A stretch of DNA of 64,000 bases from Candidatus Rubrivivax defluviihabitans (GTDB lineage Bacteria > Pseudomonadota > Gammaproteobacteria > Burkholderiales > Burkholderiaceae_C), in NCBI GenBank assembly GCA_016709385.1, contig JADJMW010000004.1, forward strand, positions 248,001-312,000. The letters run 5' to 3'. This document shows positions 1 to 9,493 of this stretch, piece after piece. The notes below the pieces were generated by a model. It had not been told where the DNA came from, searched no databases, and saw nothing but the letters and a program-made list of their open reading frames with translations. Numbering within the stretch: position 1 is the first letter of the stretch; the number at the start of each line of letters is the position of its first letter. A program made the position numbers and the translations under genes.

Positions 1-26
1 GTGAGCGTGGGGGCCGCCAGCAGCGC

Positions 27-1835
27 ATGCAGCCGGTTCCGCGGCCGATGATCGAGGCGCACGACCCGATTTCGGCTCCGGCGCGCCGGGCGAGCCTGGT
101 CGCGGTCGAAGGCCGCTGCCAGGCCGTCGACGATGCGGCGCCGGACACGACGCACACCGAGCACCGGGCGTTGAACCGGCGGGCTCGCGACGCCGCCATG
201 CACCAGGCGGCCCGACAGCTGCGGTTCGTTGCCGCGCTGTGCATCATCCAGGTGCCGCTCGTGGCCCTGGCCTTCGGCGCCTGGCCGACGGCCATTGGTT
301 GGGTCTGGGGCTGCAGTGTCGCAGCCGTCGCGGCGGCCATGGCCTGGGTCGGGCACCAGACCCGGCGGGCGACTCCGCCCGGGCTGGCCGGGCTGGCGGC
401 CGCAGCCACCGTCGTGGCGGCATTGCCGGCGTGGTGGGCCGCCGCCGAATTGAGACCCTTGCTGGCGATGCTGGCCAGTGTCGTGGGTGTCCTCGCCGCA
501 GCGGCGCTGGCTTCGGGCCGCGCGGCGGCGCTCGTCTTCTCGCTCCTGCCGCTGGCCGCCAGCGCCGCCGTTGCCGGATGGGCGCCAGGCTGGTTGCTGG
601 CCGGCGCTGCCGCGAGCCTGGCGTCGGCCGCTTTGGCATGGCAGGCTTTCGAGTCGCGCCACCAGGCGATCGTGGCGCTGCTGCAGCAGATCGAGCGCTC
701 CGGCGAGCTGGAGCGCGAGCTCGCCGAAGCACGCCGCACCGACGAGGAGAAGAGCCGCTTCCTGGCCATCGCGAGCCATGATCTGCGCCAGCCCGTCCAT
801 GCCCTGGGGCTGTTCGCCGCCACGCTGCACAAGCGGCTGCAGCGCTCGCCCGAAGAGCCGCTGGCACGCAACTTGATGCTGGCGATCGACGGGCTCGACC
901 GATCCTTCAACGCGATGCTGGACATCTCGCGCCTGGACGGTGGTGCGTTGATGCCGCGGCTGCAGACCTTTCCGCTGCGCGACATGTTCCGCCGGCTGCA
1001 CATGCAGTACGCCGGCCAGGCGGAATTCGCCGGGCTGGGCCTGCGCTTCTCGCCGGGCGGCAAGTCGGTCACCAGCGACCCGCAGTTGCTCGAACGCATC
1101 GTCGGCAACCTGGTGCAGAACGCCATCAAGTACACCAGTCGCGGCGGCATCGTCGTCGTGGCGCGCAGCACGGCCCAGGCCGTGAACATCGAGATCTGGG
1201 ATACGGGCTGCGGCATCGGCACGCGCGAGCTGCCGCGCATCTTCGACGAGTTCTACCAGGTGGGCCGGGCCGAACGCGAACGAAGTCGCGGCCTGGGCAT
1301 GGGCCTGGCCATCGTGAAGCGGCTGGCCAGGTTGCTTGGCCATCGGCTGGAGGTGCATTCAGTGCCGGGCCGAGGCACGATGTTCCGGGTGGGCGTGGCC
1401 ATCGGCGGGCTGCCCGGCATCCAGGATGACCTGGCGCCGGCCGACACCGTGCCGATGACCGTGCTGACGCCGCGCATGGTGCTGGTCGTCGACGACGAGG
1501 AGGCGATCCGGGAAGGCCTGAGGGCCCTGCTGCAGGAGTGGGGCTACCACGTGATGACGGCGGCCGACGGAGTGCAGGCCGAGAGTGCCGTCACCTCGCT
1601 CGAAGGGCACGTGGACCTCGTGCTGAGCGATCTGCACCTGGGTGACGGCCCGGACGGTGCCGAAGTCATCGAGAACATCCGCCGCCTGTGCGGGCGTGAC
1701 GTGCCGGCGGTGCTGGTGACCGGCGAAACCGCGCGCGACGAAGTGAGCCGCGTCGCCGCGGGTGGCGACCCCGTGCTGTTCAAGCCGGTTCAGCCGCGCC
1801 GGTTGTTCGAGATCCTGAAGTCGGTGCTGGGCTGA
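27..1835 (+). CDS. Hybrid sensor histidine kinase/response regulator
   Basis: A membrane-bound hybrid two-component kinase of about 602 residues. The N-terminal third (about residues 60-210) is a run of hydrophobic segments, followed by a short charged coiled coil. The dimerisation/phosphoacceptor helix carries HDLRQP with His251. The ATPase domain shows an N box (NAIKYT, near Asn365), DTGCGIG and GLGMGLAIVKRLA. A C-terminal receiver domain follows, beginning VLVVDDEE, with probable phosphoacceptor Asp535 and a conserved FKPV lysine. The HDLRQP form of the H box is typical of hybrid kinases lacking a periplasmic sensor domain. It ends 133 bases before tssA, so it may regulate the T6SS locus, but that is inference from position. 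An internal ATG at 48 is an alternative start; what lies upstream is outside the window. Confidence 0.85.
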   Translation: MQPVPRPMIEAHDPISAPARRASLVAVEGRCQAVDDAAPDTTHTEHRALNRRARDAAMHQAARQLRFVAALCIIQVPLVALAFGAWPTAIGWVWGCSVAAVAAAMAWVGHQTRRATPPGLAGLAAAATVVAALPAWWAAAELRPLLAMLASVVGVLAAAALASGRAAALVFSLLPLAASAAVAGWAPGWLLAGAAASLASAALAWQAFESRHQAIVALLQQIERSGELERELAEARRTDEEKSRFLAIASHDLRQPVHALGLFAATLHKRLQRSPEEPLARNLMLAIDGLDRSFNAMLDISRLDGGALMPRLQTFPLRDMFRRLHMQYAGQAEFAGLGLRFSPGGKSVTSDPQLLERIVGNLVQNAIKYTSRGGIVVVARSTAQAVNIEIWDTGCGIGTRELPRIFDEFYQVGRAERERSRGLGMGLAIVKRLARLLGHRLEVHSVPGRGTMFRVGVAIGGLPGIQDDLAPADTVPMTVLTPRMVLVVDDEEAIREGLRALLQEWGYHVMTAADGVQAESAVTSLEGHVDLVLSDLHLGDGPDGAEVIENIRRLCGRDVPAVLVTGETARDEVSRVAAGGDPVLFKPVQPRRLFEILKSVLG

Positions 1836-1968
1836 CCTCCGTGGTTGACGCGCTGGGCCGTTCCGGGCCGAAGGGCGGAGATGACTTTCGACCACTGTCC
1901 GCCGCCCTGCGGGCTTCTAGAGTGAGAGGCATGTCGGATCCGGCGCCTCGTGGCCGGGTTTGCACCCT

Positions 1969-2982
1969 ATGCCGGCTTTCCAGATCGATCTCGATTCCCT
2001 GCTGACCCCGCTGTCGGACACCCGGCCCGGCGGCGAGGATCTCGCCTACGACCCTCAGTTCATGGCGCTCGAACGCGCCGGCGCGGGCAAGCCCGAGGTT
2101 CAGTACGGTGACCGGACCTACCCTTCCGAGCCGCCCGATTGGCCCACCGTCGTCGACCTGGCGCTTGAACTCGCTCAACGCACGCGCGACCTGCGGCTCG
2201 CGGTCTGGCTCATGCGCGGCGGCGCCCGGCTGCACGGCCTGGCGGGCGCGGCACAGGGGCTGGCACTGCTGCGTGGCCTGCTCGAACGGCATTGGGTTGC
2301 GGTGCACCCGCAGCTCGACACCGCCGACAACGACGATCCGACGATGCGGCTGAGTGCCATTGCACCCCTGCTGGCGACCGGTGCGGGGCTGGCCGACTTC
2401 AGATCGGCCACCATCGCCGCCGTGCGCGGCGGCCTGACGGTGCGCGATCTCGAGCTCGGTCTCGGTCGCGCCGGCGCCGAGCCGGGCGAGACCGTGCCGA
2501 CAGAGCCCGGTGTCCTGCAGGCGCTCGACGGCTTGCTGAAGGCGAACCCCGAGGCCGCCGATGACGCGCGTACGGCGCACGACTGCGGACTGGCCATCGT
2601 TGCCGCGTTCGAGCAGCACCTGCCGTCTGACCGGGTGCCCGATGCATCGGCCTTGCTGGGCCTGCTGAAGGTGGTCACCGACGCCGTCGCGAAGTGCCGT
2701 GGCGGTGCGTCACCGGTCGTCGACGGCCCCGCTGCTGCGGCAGCGTCCGCCTCGGCGCCGGCGCCGGCCGCCGGTGCCATCGTCAATCGGGAGGACGCGG
2801 TGCGCGAACTCGAGCGCATCTGCGCCTGGATTGAGCACAATCAGCCCAGCAATCCGGCACCGCTGCTGATCCGGCGGGCACAGCGCTTGATCAACATGTC
2901 CTTTATGGACATCATCCGCGATATGGCTCCCGACAGCGTCAGCCAGGTGGAGCGGCTGGCGGGGCTGAGCGATCAGACCTGA
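1969..2982 (+). CDS. tssA: Type VI secretion protein TssA (ImpA family)
   Basis: A 337-residue TssA/ImpA protein, the component that primes and coordinates tail sheath and tube polymerisation at the baseplate. The N terminus carries the ImpA_N pattern (LLTPLSDTRPGGEDLAYDP, then RTYPSEPPDWPTV, residues about 8-60), which is the best recognition feature. An Ala/Pro-rich linker precedes the C-terminal region with ICAWIEHNQPSNPAPLLIRRA. ATG 1969 is preferred over an in-frame TTG at 1960 because the conserved region begins immediately after it. It is the first T6SS structural gene of the plus-strand operon and is followed 41 bases later by tssB. Confidence 0.92.
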   Translation: MPAFQIDLDSLLTPLSDTRPGGEDLAYDPQFMALERAGAGKPEVQYGDRTYPSEPPDWPTVVDLALELAQRTRDLRLAVWLMRGGARLHGLAGAAQGLALLRGLLERHWVAVHPQLDTADNDDPTMRLSAIAPLLATGAGLADFRSATIAAVRGGLTVRDLELGLGRAGAEPGETVPTEPGVLQALDGLLKANPEAADDARTAHDCGLAIVAAFEQHLPSDRVPDASALLGLLKVVTDAVAKCRGGASPVVDGPAAAAASASAPAPAAGAIVNREDAVRELERICAWIEHNQPSNPAPLLIRRAQRLINMSFMDIIRDMAPDSVSQVERLAGLSDQT

Positions 2983-3023
2983 CGGACCCGAGAGACGAAC
3001 CCGACCCCAGAGGACTCAAAGCC

Positions 3024-3554
3024 ATGGCCACCAGCAGCCAGAAGTTCATTGCCCGCAATCGTGCGCCGCGGGTGCAGATCGAGTACGACGTCGAACTCTA
3101 CGGTGCCGAGAAGAAGGTGCAGTTGCCCTTCGTCATGGGCGTGATGGCCGATCTCTCGGGCAAGCCCGCCGAGGCGCTGGCGCCGGTGGCCGACCGCAAG
3201 TTTCTCGAAATCGACGTCGACAATTTCGACGCCCGCATGAAATCGATGAAGCCCCGTGTCGCGTTCCAGGTGCCCAACACGCTGACCGGCGAAGGCAACA
3301 TCGCGGTCGACATCACGTTCGAGAGCATGGACGACTTCTCGCCGGCGGCCGTGGCGGCCAAGGTCGAAGGTCTGAAGCAACTCCTCGAGGCACGCCAGCA
3401 GCTGGCCAACCTCATCACCTACATGGACGGCAAGACGGGCGCCGAGGAATTGATCGCCAAGGTGGTCAAGGACGAGGCGCTGCTGAAGTCGCTGGCCGCG
3501 GTCAAGGCGCAGAAGGCCGAGTCACAGCCACCTGCCGACGGCGAAGCGCAGTGA
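3024..3554 (+). CDS. tssB: Type VI sheath small subunit TssB (VipA)
   Basis: The 176-residue small subunit of the contractile sheath, which pairs with TssC to form the tubular sheath around the Hcp tube. The start region (FIARNRAPRVQIEYDVELYG) and KVQLPFVMGVMADLSG are the conserved TssB hallmarks. The C-terminal helix (LEARQQLANLITYMDGK) is the region that contacts ClpV and TssC in characterised homologues. A purine-rich AGAGGA lies about 10 bases before the ATG. Length and gene order (A-B-C-hcp) match the usual T6SS arrangement. Confidence 0.96.
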   Translation: MATSSQKFIARNRAPRVQIEYDVELYGAEKKVQLPFVMGVMADLSGKPAEALAPVADRKFLEIDVDNFDARMKSMKPRVAFQVPNTLTGEGNIAVDITFESMDDFSPAAVAAKVEGLKQLLEARQQLANLITYMDGKTGAEELIAKVVKDEALLKSLAAVKAQKAESQPPADGEAQ

Positions 3555-3607
3555 GCCGCTGACCGGACCCTCCTCGAACCACGACAGTCCACGCAGAAAC
3601 CACCGCC

Positions 3608-5101
3608 ATGGCCGACGTCTCCCCCCAAGCTGCAGCCGCGTTGCAAGGTGTCACCTTCGAGGGCAACGAATTCGCCTCGTTGCTGAACAAGGAATTCAAG
3701 CCCAAGAGCGACGAGGCGCGCAGCGCCGTCGAGCAGGCCGTGCTCACGCTGGCGCAGCAGGCGCTTTCGCGGGCACAGCTGATCGGGGCCGACGTGCTGG
3801 TCTCGATCGAGGCCATGATCGCCGAGCTCGACCGCAAGCTCTCGGAACAGGTCAACGCCATCCTGCACAAACCCGAATTCCAGCAGCTCGAAAGCGCCTG
3901 GCGCGGTCTGCACTACCTCGTCAACAACACCGAAACCGACGAGATGCTGAAGATCCGGGTGATGAACATCTCCAAGGGCGAAGTCGGGAAGGCGCTCAAG
4001 CGCTACAAGGGCACGTCATGGGACCAGAGCCCGCTCTTCAAGAAAATCTACAACGAAGAGTACGACATGTTCGGCGGCCACCCGTTTGGCTGCCTGGTCG
4101 GCGACTACTACTTCGACCACACGCCGCCTGACGTCGAAATGCTCGGCGAGTTGTCGAAGATCGCCGCCGCGGCGCTTGCGCCGTTCATCGCCGGGGCAGC
4201 GCCGAGCCTGTTGCAGATGAATTCGTGGCAGGAACTCGCCAACCCGCGTGACCTGACGAAGATCTTCACGACCCCCGAGTACGCGGCATGGCGCTCGCTG
4301 CGCGAGTCCGAGGACGCGCGCTACATGGGGTTGGCGATGCCGCGCTTCCTGTCGCGGTTGCCGTACGGCGCGAAGACCAACCCGGTCGAGGCCTTCAACT
4401 TCGAGGAAGAGACAGGCGGCGGCGACCACAGCAAGTACACCTGGTCGAACTCGGCCTACGCGATGGCGGCCAACATCAACCGTTCGTTCAAGCTCTACGG
4501 CTGGTGCACGAGCATCCGCGGTGTCGAGAGCGGCGGCGGCGTCGAAGGCCTGCCCGTGCACACCTTCCCGACCGACGACGGCGGTGTCGACATGAAGTGC
4601 CCGACCGAGATCGCCATTGGTGATCGCCGCGAGGCCGAACTGGCCAAGAACGGCTTCATGCCGCTGCTGCACCGCAAGAACAGCGACTTTGCGGCCTTCA
4701 TCGGCGCACAGTCGCTGCAGAAGCCCTTCGAGTACGACGACCCCGATGCCACCGCCAACGCCAACCTGGCCGCGCGGCTGCAGTACATGTTCGCGTGCTG
4801 CCGCTTCGCCCACTACCTGAAGTGCATCGTGCGCGACAAGATCGGCTCGTTCAAGGAACGGGCGGCGATGGAGAAGTATCTCAACAACTGGATCATGAAC
4901 TACGTCGACGGCGACCCGGCGAATTCGTCGGACGTCGTCAAGGCGCAGAAGCCCCTGGCCGCCGCCGAAGTGGTGGTCGAGGAGGTGGCCGGCAACCCCG
5001 GCTACTACACGTCGAAGTTTTTCCTGCGGCCGCACTACCAGCTCGAGGGGCTGACGGTGTCGCTGCGTCTGGTGTCCACGCTGCCTTCGCAGAAGAAGTA
5101 G
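3608..5101 (+). CDS. tssC: Type VI sheath large subunit TssC (VipB)
   Basis: The 497-residue large sheath subunit. Recognisable blocks include LDRKLSEQVNAILHKPEFQ with LESAWRGLHYLV (about residues 77-103), FGGHPFGCLVGDYYFDH, the ARYMGLAMPRFLSRLPYG segment, and the C-terminal FFLRPHYQLEGLTVSLRLVS. Length is typical for the family. It lies 53 bases after tssB and 81 bases before hcp, forming the sheath-tube block of the operon. Confidence 0.96.
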   Translation: MADVSPQAAAALQGVTFEGNEFASLLNKEFKPKSDEARSAVEQAVLTLAQQALSRAQLIGADVLVSIEAMIAELDRKLSEQVNAILHKPEFQQLESAWRGLHYLVNNTETDEMLKIRVMNISKGEVGKALKRYKGTSWDQSPLFKKIYNEEYDMFGGHPFGCLVGDYYFDHTPPDVEMLGELSKIAAAALAPFIAGAAPSLLQMNSWQELANPRDLTKIFTTPEYAAWRSLRESEDARYMGLAMPRFLSRLPYGAKTNPVEAFNFEEETGGGDHSKYTWSNSAYAMAANINRSFKLYGWCTSIRGVESGGGVEGLPVHTFPTDDGGVDMKCPTEIAIGDRREAELAKNGFMPLLHRKNSDFAAFIGAQSLQKPFEYDDPDATANANLAARLQYMFACCRFAHYLKCIVRDKIGSFKERAAMEKYLNNWIMNYVDGDPANSSDVVKAQKPLAAAEVVVEEVAGNPGYYTSKFFLRPHYQLEGLTVSLRLVSTLPSQKK

Positions 5102-5182
5102 GACATCCTGCTCCCCGACTGAACCCGCCTCGAAAGCGTCTCTCCCCTCGGAACCCTTCATACCTCTCAGGAGAATTTCATC

Positions 5183-5662
5183 ATGGCAATCGACACCCAC
5201 ATCAAGTTCGATGGCGTCGACGGCGAGGCCACCCACAAGGATCACAAGAACGAGATCCAGGTGCTCTCGTGGGGTTGGAATGTGAGCAATGCCACCAACG
5301 TCGGCGCCGGCGGCGGCAGCGGCAAGGGCAAGGCCGAGGCCGGCGAACTGTGGTTTGACCATACCTACGACAAGGCCTCGCCGATCCTGGCCAAGAAGTG
5401 TGCGCAGGGCGCTCACTTCAAGGAGGTGGTGCTGACCTCGCGCAAGGCCGGTGAAGGCCAGAAAGACTTCCTCAAGGTCACCATGAAAGAGGTTTACATC
5501 ACCTCCGTGGGCATCAGGGGCGACAGCGGCGGTGATATCAACGACTCCGTCAGGATGAGCGTTGGCTCGATCGACTTCTCGTACAAGGCGCAGGACGAGA
5601 AGGGTGCCCTGACGGGCGAGGTGAAGTTCGGCTGGAACGTCAAGACCACCGAGATCACCTGA
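5183..5662 (+). CDS. hcp: Hcp tube protein (TssD)
   Basis: The 159-residue Hcp family protein that forms hexameric rings of the inner tube and is secreted. It opens with the classic MAIDTHIKFDGVDGEATHKD and contains VLSWGWNVSN and FDHTYDKASPILAKKC. The strong ribosome binding site CAGGAGAA about 9 bases before the ATG fits a highly expressed tube subunit. The 81-base gap from tssC shows no clear terminator. A second Hcp-like gene follows directly. Confidence 0.97.
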   Translation: MAIDTHIKFDGVDGEATHKDHKNEIQVLSWGWNVSNATNVGAGGGSGKGKAEAGELWFDHTYDKASPILAKKCAQGAHFKEVVLTSRKAGEGQKDFLKVTMKEVYITSVGIRGDSGGDINDSVRMSVGSIDFSYKAQDEKGALTGEVKFGWNVKTTEIT

Positions 5663-5739
5663 TCCCGAAGCCGTGCGCCGAGGGTGCTCTTCAGCCCCCG
5701 CGCGCGCGGCGCCGTCCTGAGGCGTGAACCGGAGACGTC

Positions 5740-6264
5740 ATGGCGTCGGCAAGCAGCAGTGGAATCAGCACAGGCGGTTCGGCCGCAGACGTCTTCCTGC
5801 ATGTGCAGACCAAGCGTGCAGGCAAGATCAAGGGCGAGGCCATCAGCCCCGGGCACGTGGACGACATTGCCGTCACCGCCTGGCAATGGGGGCTGTCGGC
5901 GAGTTCCGCGCTCGGCCACAGTCAGGCGACGGCACGCCGTTCGTACACCGCCCTGACCATCCACAAGCAGATCGATGCGGCCACCACGCCGTTGATGTCC
6001 GCCCTGGCCACCAACGACGAAGTCAAGGAAGCCAGGTTGACGATGCGGCGGGCTGGCGGCGAGCAGGAGGATTTCTTCATCGTCACGCTCAAGGGCGCCC
6101 GCGTCAGCGGCGTGCAGCACGCCACCGACGAGACCGGTGGCACGCGCGAAACGGTGTCTTTCGCGTTCACCGAGGTCGAGGTCGAGTACCGGCTGCAGAA
6201 GTCCAGCGGTGGACGCGGGGGCAGCACGGTGTTCACCGACAACATGCCGCAGGCGGAGTCGTGA
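5740..6264 (+). CDS. Second, divergent Hcp-like protein
   Basis: A 174-residue protein with the Hcp (TIGR03344-type) beta-barrel pattern: VFLHVQTKRAGKIKGEA, then AVTAWQWGLSAS, a central YTALTIHKQIDAATTPLM and a terminal VSFAFTEVEVEYRLQ. It differs strongly from the upstream Hcp, with an extra Ser/Gly-rich N terminus and an extended C-terminal tail (GRGGSTVFTDNMPQAES). It starts 77 bases after hcp with GGAG before the ATG, and its stop overlaps the GTG start of tagJ. It could be an alternative tube subunit, a chaperone-like loader for particular cargo, or a stoichiometrically minor ring; the sequence does not decide. Confidence 0.85.
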   Translation: MASASSSGISTGGSAADVFLHVQTKRAGKIKGEAISPGHVDDIAVTAWQWGLSASSALGHSQATARRSYTALTIHKQIDAATTPLMSALATNDEVKEARLTMRRAGGEQEDFFIVTLKGARVSGVQHATDETGGTRETVSFAFTEVEVEYRLQKSSGGRGGSTVFTDNMPQAES

Positions 6265-7067
6265 CGACGCCCACGGCCGAATCGCTCGTCGCCGCCGGTG
6301 ACCCCGGCGCGGCCCTCGAGACCCTGCAGCGCCAGGTGCGCGCCAACGCGGGCGACGCGCACTTGCGCGTCTTCCTGTTCCAGCTGTTGTGCGTGCTCGG
6401 CAAGTGGCAGCGTGCGCTCGACCAGCTCAAGGTCTGCGGTGAGCTCGATGCCGGCACGCTCGCGATGGTGAACACCTATGGCGCCGCGCTGCAGTGCGAG
6501 GCCGTGCGCGAAGCTGTCTTCGACGGCCGCACGCTGCCGCACGTCTTTGGCCCGCCGACGGACTGGGTGGCGTCGCTCGCGCAAGCACTGCAGCTCCAAG
6601 CCCAGGGTCACCAGGCGCAGGCCGCGCAGCTGCGCTCCCGGGCGCTGGAGCAGGCGCCGGCCAGCCAGGGCCGGATAGACGGCCAGGGGTTCGAGTGGAT
6701 CGCCGATGCCGATTCGCGGCTCGGCCCGGTGCTCGAGGTGGTGATCAACGGTCGCTACGGCTGGCTGCCGTTCGAGCACCTGCGGCGACTGTCGATCGAG
6801 CCCGTCGCCGACCTGCGCGACCTGGTCTGGATCCCGGCGCACCTGACCTTCGTCAACGACGCCGATACGGTCGCGCTGATCCCGGTCCGGTATACCGGCA
6901 CGACCTCGGGCGCCGATTCCGCGCTGCTGATGTCGCGCAAGACCGAGTGGCTGGAGATCGCCGATGACCAGTACCGCGGCCTTGGGCAGCGCGTGCTGAC
7001 CACCGACGGCGGCGACCATGCCCTGCTGGACGTGCGCGAGATCGTGACCACCGGCAGCTCCCGTTGA
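6261..7067 (+). CDS. tagJ: T6SS accessory protein TagJ (ImpE/SciE family)
   Basis: A 268-residue ImpE-family protein. The N-terminal half is TPR-like (LVAAGDPGAALETLQRQV, VFLFQLLCVLGKWQRALDQL). The C-terminal half carries FEWIADADSRLGPVLEVVI, YGWLPFEHLRRLSIE and DLVWIPAHLTF, which are diagnostic for the family. TagJ in H1-type systems binds the sheath protein TssB and modulates ClpV recruitment. The GTG start overlaps the TGA of the preceding hcp-like gene (GTGA), indicating translational coupling; the next gene, tssE, begins 9 bases after its stop. Confidence 0.9.
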   Translation: MTTPTAESLVAAGDPGAALETLQRQVRANAGDAHLRVFLFQLLCVLGKWQRALDQLKVCGELDAGTLAMVNTYGAALQCEAVREAVFDGRTLPHVFGPPTDWVASLAQALQLQAQGHQAQAAQLRSRALEQAPASQGRIDGQGFEWIADADSRLGPVLEVVINGRYGWLPFEHLRRLSIEPVADLRDLVWIPAHLTFVNDADTVALIPVRYTGTTSGADSALLMSRKTEWLEIADDQYRGLGQRVLTTDGGDHALLDVREIVTTGSSR

Positions 7068-7076
7068 GCCCGTCCC

Positions 7077-7601
7077 GTGGCTGCACCCGAACTCCGTGAC
7101 CGGCTGCAGCCCGCGCTGATCGATCGCCTGACCGACGACGCGCCTGCGCAGCGGACCGAACCCGAGACTCGGCGCGTGATGTCGAAGTCGCAGCTGCGGC
7201 AGGCGGTGCTGCGAGACCTGGGCTGGTTGTTCAATGCCACCCAGCCCCAGCCACAGTGGAGCGCGACTCATCCCCTGCTTGCGGGCAGCGTGTTGAACTT
7301 CGGGTTGCCACCGCTGTCGGGCCAGCGCCTGTCCAAGCTCGACGTCGGCCAGCTCGAGCGCACGCTGCGGCAGGCGATCCTGCGCTTCGAGCCGCGCATC
7401 CTGCCCGAGACCCTGACCGTGCGGGCGCTCGAGGCCAGCAGCGTGCTCGATACGCACAACATGATCGAGTTCGAGATTCACGGTCACCTGTGGGCGCAAC
7501 CCGTTCCGCTGGAGATCCTGCTGCGCACGCGGATGGACCTCGAAGCCGGCGAGGTCGAGGTCCGTGACGCCTCGGCCGTGTCGCCGGCGCGCGAGGGTTG
7601 A
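7077..7601 (+). CDS. tssE: T6SS baseplate protein TssE (gp25-like)
   Basis: A 174-residue TssE homologue of the phage T4 gp25 baseplate wedge protein. It shows LRDRLQPALIDRLTDD at the N terminus, the JAG-type segment VLRDLGWLFNAT, SVLNFGLPPLSG, and the gp25-like core ILRFEPRILPETLTV with MIEFEIHGHLWAQPVPLEI. A GTG start at 7077 is used; its stop shares a base with the ATG of tssF (TGATG). This places it in the E-F-G baseplate block. Confidence 0.93.
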   Translation: MAAPELRDRLQPALIDRLTDDAPAQRTEPETRRVMSKSQLRQAVLRDLGWLFNATQPQPQWSATHPLLAGSVLNFGLPPLSGQRLSKLDVGQLERTLRQAILRFEPRILPETLTVRALEASSVLDTHNMIEFEIHGHLWAQPVPLEILLRTRMDLEAGEVEVRDASAVSPAREG

Positions 7602-9493
7602 TGGATCCGCGGCTGACGCGCCTGTACCAGGATGAACTGGCCTACCTGCGCGAGCTCGGCCGGGAGTTCGCGCGTGAGCACCCGAAGATCGCGGCGCGCC
7701 TGGGCATGGAGGGGCTGGAGGTCGCCGACCCGTATGTGGAACGGCTGCTCGAGGGCTTCGCGTTCCTCACGGCGCGGGTGCAGCTCAAGCTCGAGGCCGA
7801 GCAGCCGCAGCTGATCGCTCACCTGCTCGAGTCGCTGTATCCGAACTTCCTGGCCCCGGTGCCCTCGATGATGGTGGTGCGGTTTGCCATCGATCCGACC
7901 GACCCCAATCTTGCGCGCGGCTATCCAGTGCCGCGCGGCAGCGCCGTGCTGTCGCTGCTGCCGCGCGGGCAGGATACGCAGTGCGAGTTCCGCACCGCGT
8001 CGGCGGTCACTCTGTGGCCGCTGCAGTTGGCCGGCGTGCAGTATTTCTCGCAGGCTTCCGACCTGGAGCTGGCGCGCTGGCCGGCGGCACGGTCCGCCAA
8101 GGGCGGATTGCGCATCCGCCTGCGTGTCGGCGGCGGCCTGAGCTTCGACGAACTCGGCGTCGACCGCCTGTCCTTTTATATCAGCGCCCCCGACGAGGTG
8201 GCGTTCCGGCTGCACGAACTGGTGCTCGGAGCGTCGATCGGCACCCTCGTCGGCGTGGTCGCGAAAGACGCCCAGCCGCTGCGCTGGGGTGACGCCATCA
8301 CGGTTCGCCCGCTGGGTTTCGATGACGACGAGGCGCTCCTGCCCGAGACCCTGCGCGCGTTTTCGGGCCAACGGCTGCTGCAGGAGATCAGCGTGCTGCC
8401 GCAGCGCCTGCTCTTCTTCGAGCTGGGCAACCTGGCGGCGCGGCTGGCCGGTATCAAAGGTGACGAGGCCGAGCTGATCGTGCTCTTCGCCCGGGGCGAC
8501 CCCGCCCTGGAGACGATGGTCGACGAAGGCAGCCTGGCGATCTTCTGCACGCCGGCGGTCAACCTGTTCCCGAAGCGTCTCGACCGCGTGGCGCTCGGCC
8601 CGGGAAGCTGGGAATACCACGTGGTGCCCGACCGCACGCGTCCGATGGACCTCGAGGTCCACAGCATCGACCGCGTCGTCGGTCACGGCGGCGGGCGCAG
8701 CGACGGCTTCGACGGCCCACTCGAATTCAAGCCGCTGTTTGCAAGCCGGTACGAACCGCCGGTCGAGGGGCACGGCTACTACACGGTGCGCCGTGAATTG
8801 CGGCGCCTGTCTGAGCGCCAGCGCAGCCAGGGCGCCAGGGTGCCGTCGTATGTCGGCGAGGAGGTCTTCATCTCGCTCGTCGACGGCCGGCACGGGGCGT
8901 TCCGCGAGGGGCTGAAGCAGCTGTCGGTCACCGCGTGGGTGACGAACCGCGATCTGCCCGTGCTGTTGCCGACGGCCGGCCAGCCGGGTGAGCGTGTGTG
9001 GCAGCTCGACGCCCCGGGCCCGGTCACCGGCGTCGATTGCCTGCGTGGCCCGACGCGTCCGGTGTCGCGGCAACCGGTCGGCGACATCGGCTGGCAACTG
9101 GTCACGCAGGTCACGCAGAACCACCTGGAACTCGGCGACGAACCGGCGCGCGCCGCAGCGGCCTTGCGCGACCTGCTGCGTCTGTACGGCCCGCCCAACG
9201 ACGTCGTCTGGGCGCACCAGGTCGAAGGGGTGCACGGGCTCAAGACGCGGCAGTCGGTCCGGCGCCTGCCGTTTCCGGGGCCGCTCAGCTTCGGTTGCGG
9301 TATCGAGATCGAGCTCGAGCTCGACGAGCAGAGTTTTCAAGGCGCCAGCGCTTTCCTGCTCGGCAGCGTGCTCGAACGCTTCTATGCACGCTTCGCCGCG
9401 ATCAACAGCTACACCCAGCTCACCTTGCGCAGCCAGCAGCGCGGCGTCATCAAGGCCTGGCCTGCACGCGGCGGCTGGGGGCAGATCGCATGA
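7601..9493 (+). CDS. tssF: T6SS baseplate protein TssF
   Basis: A 630-residue TssF (VasA/ImpG) protein, a wedge component of the T6SS baseplate. The start (MDPRLTRLYQDELAYLRELG, then FAREHPKIAARLG) and the following DPYVERLLEGFAFLTARVQLKL are the family signature. Internal blocks such as LLESLYPNFLAPVPSMMVV and the C-terminal FARFAAINSYTQLTL also match. ATG 7601 overlaps the tssE stop. The tssG ATG overlaps its own stop (ATGA), so tssE-F-G are translationally coupled. Confidence 0.95.
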   Translation: MDPRLTRLYQDELAYLRELGREFAREHPKIAARLGMEGLEVADPYVERLLEGFAFLTARVQLKLEAEQPQLIAHLLESLYPNFLAPVPSMMVVRFAIDPTDPNLARGYPVPRGSAVLSLLPRGQDTQCEFRTASAVTLWPLQLAGVQYFSQASDLELARWPAARSAKGGLRIRLRVGGGLSFDELGVDRLSFYISAPDEVAFRLHELVLGASIGTLVGVVAKDAQPLRWGDAITVRPLGFDDDEALLPETLRAFSGQRLLQEISVLPQRLLFFELGNLAARLAGIKGDEAELIVLFARGDPALETMVDEGSLAIFCTPAVNLFPKRLDRVALGPGSWEYHVVPDRTRPMDLEVHSIDRVVGHGGGRSDGFDGPLEFKPLFASRYEPPVEGHGYYTVRRELRRLSERQRSQGARVPSYVGEEVFISLVDGRHGAFREGLKQLSVTAWVTNRDLPVLLPTAGQPGERVWQLDAPGPVTGVDCLRGPTRPVSRQPVGDIGWQLVTQVTQNHLELGDEPARAAAALRDLLRLYGPPNDVVWAHQVEGVHGLKTRQSVRRLPFPGPLSFGCGIEIELELDEQSFQGASAFLLGSVLERFYARFAAINSYTQLTLRSQQRGVIKAWPARGGWGQIA

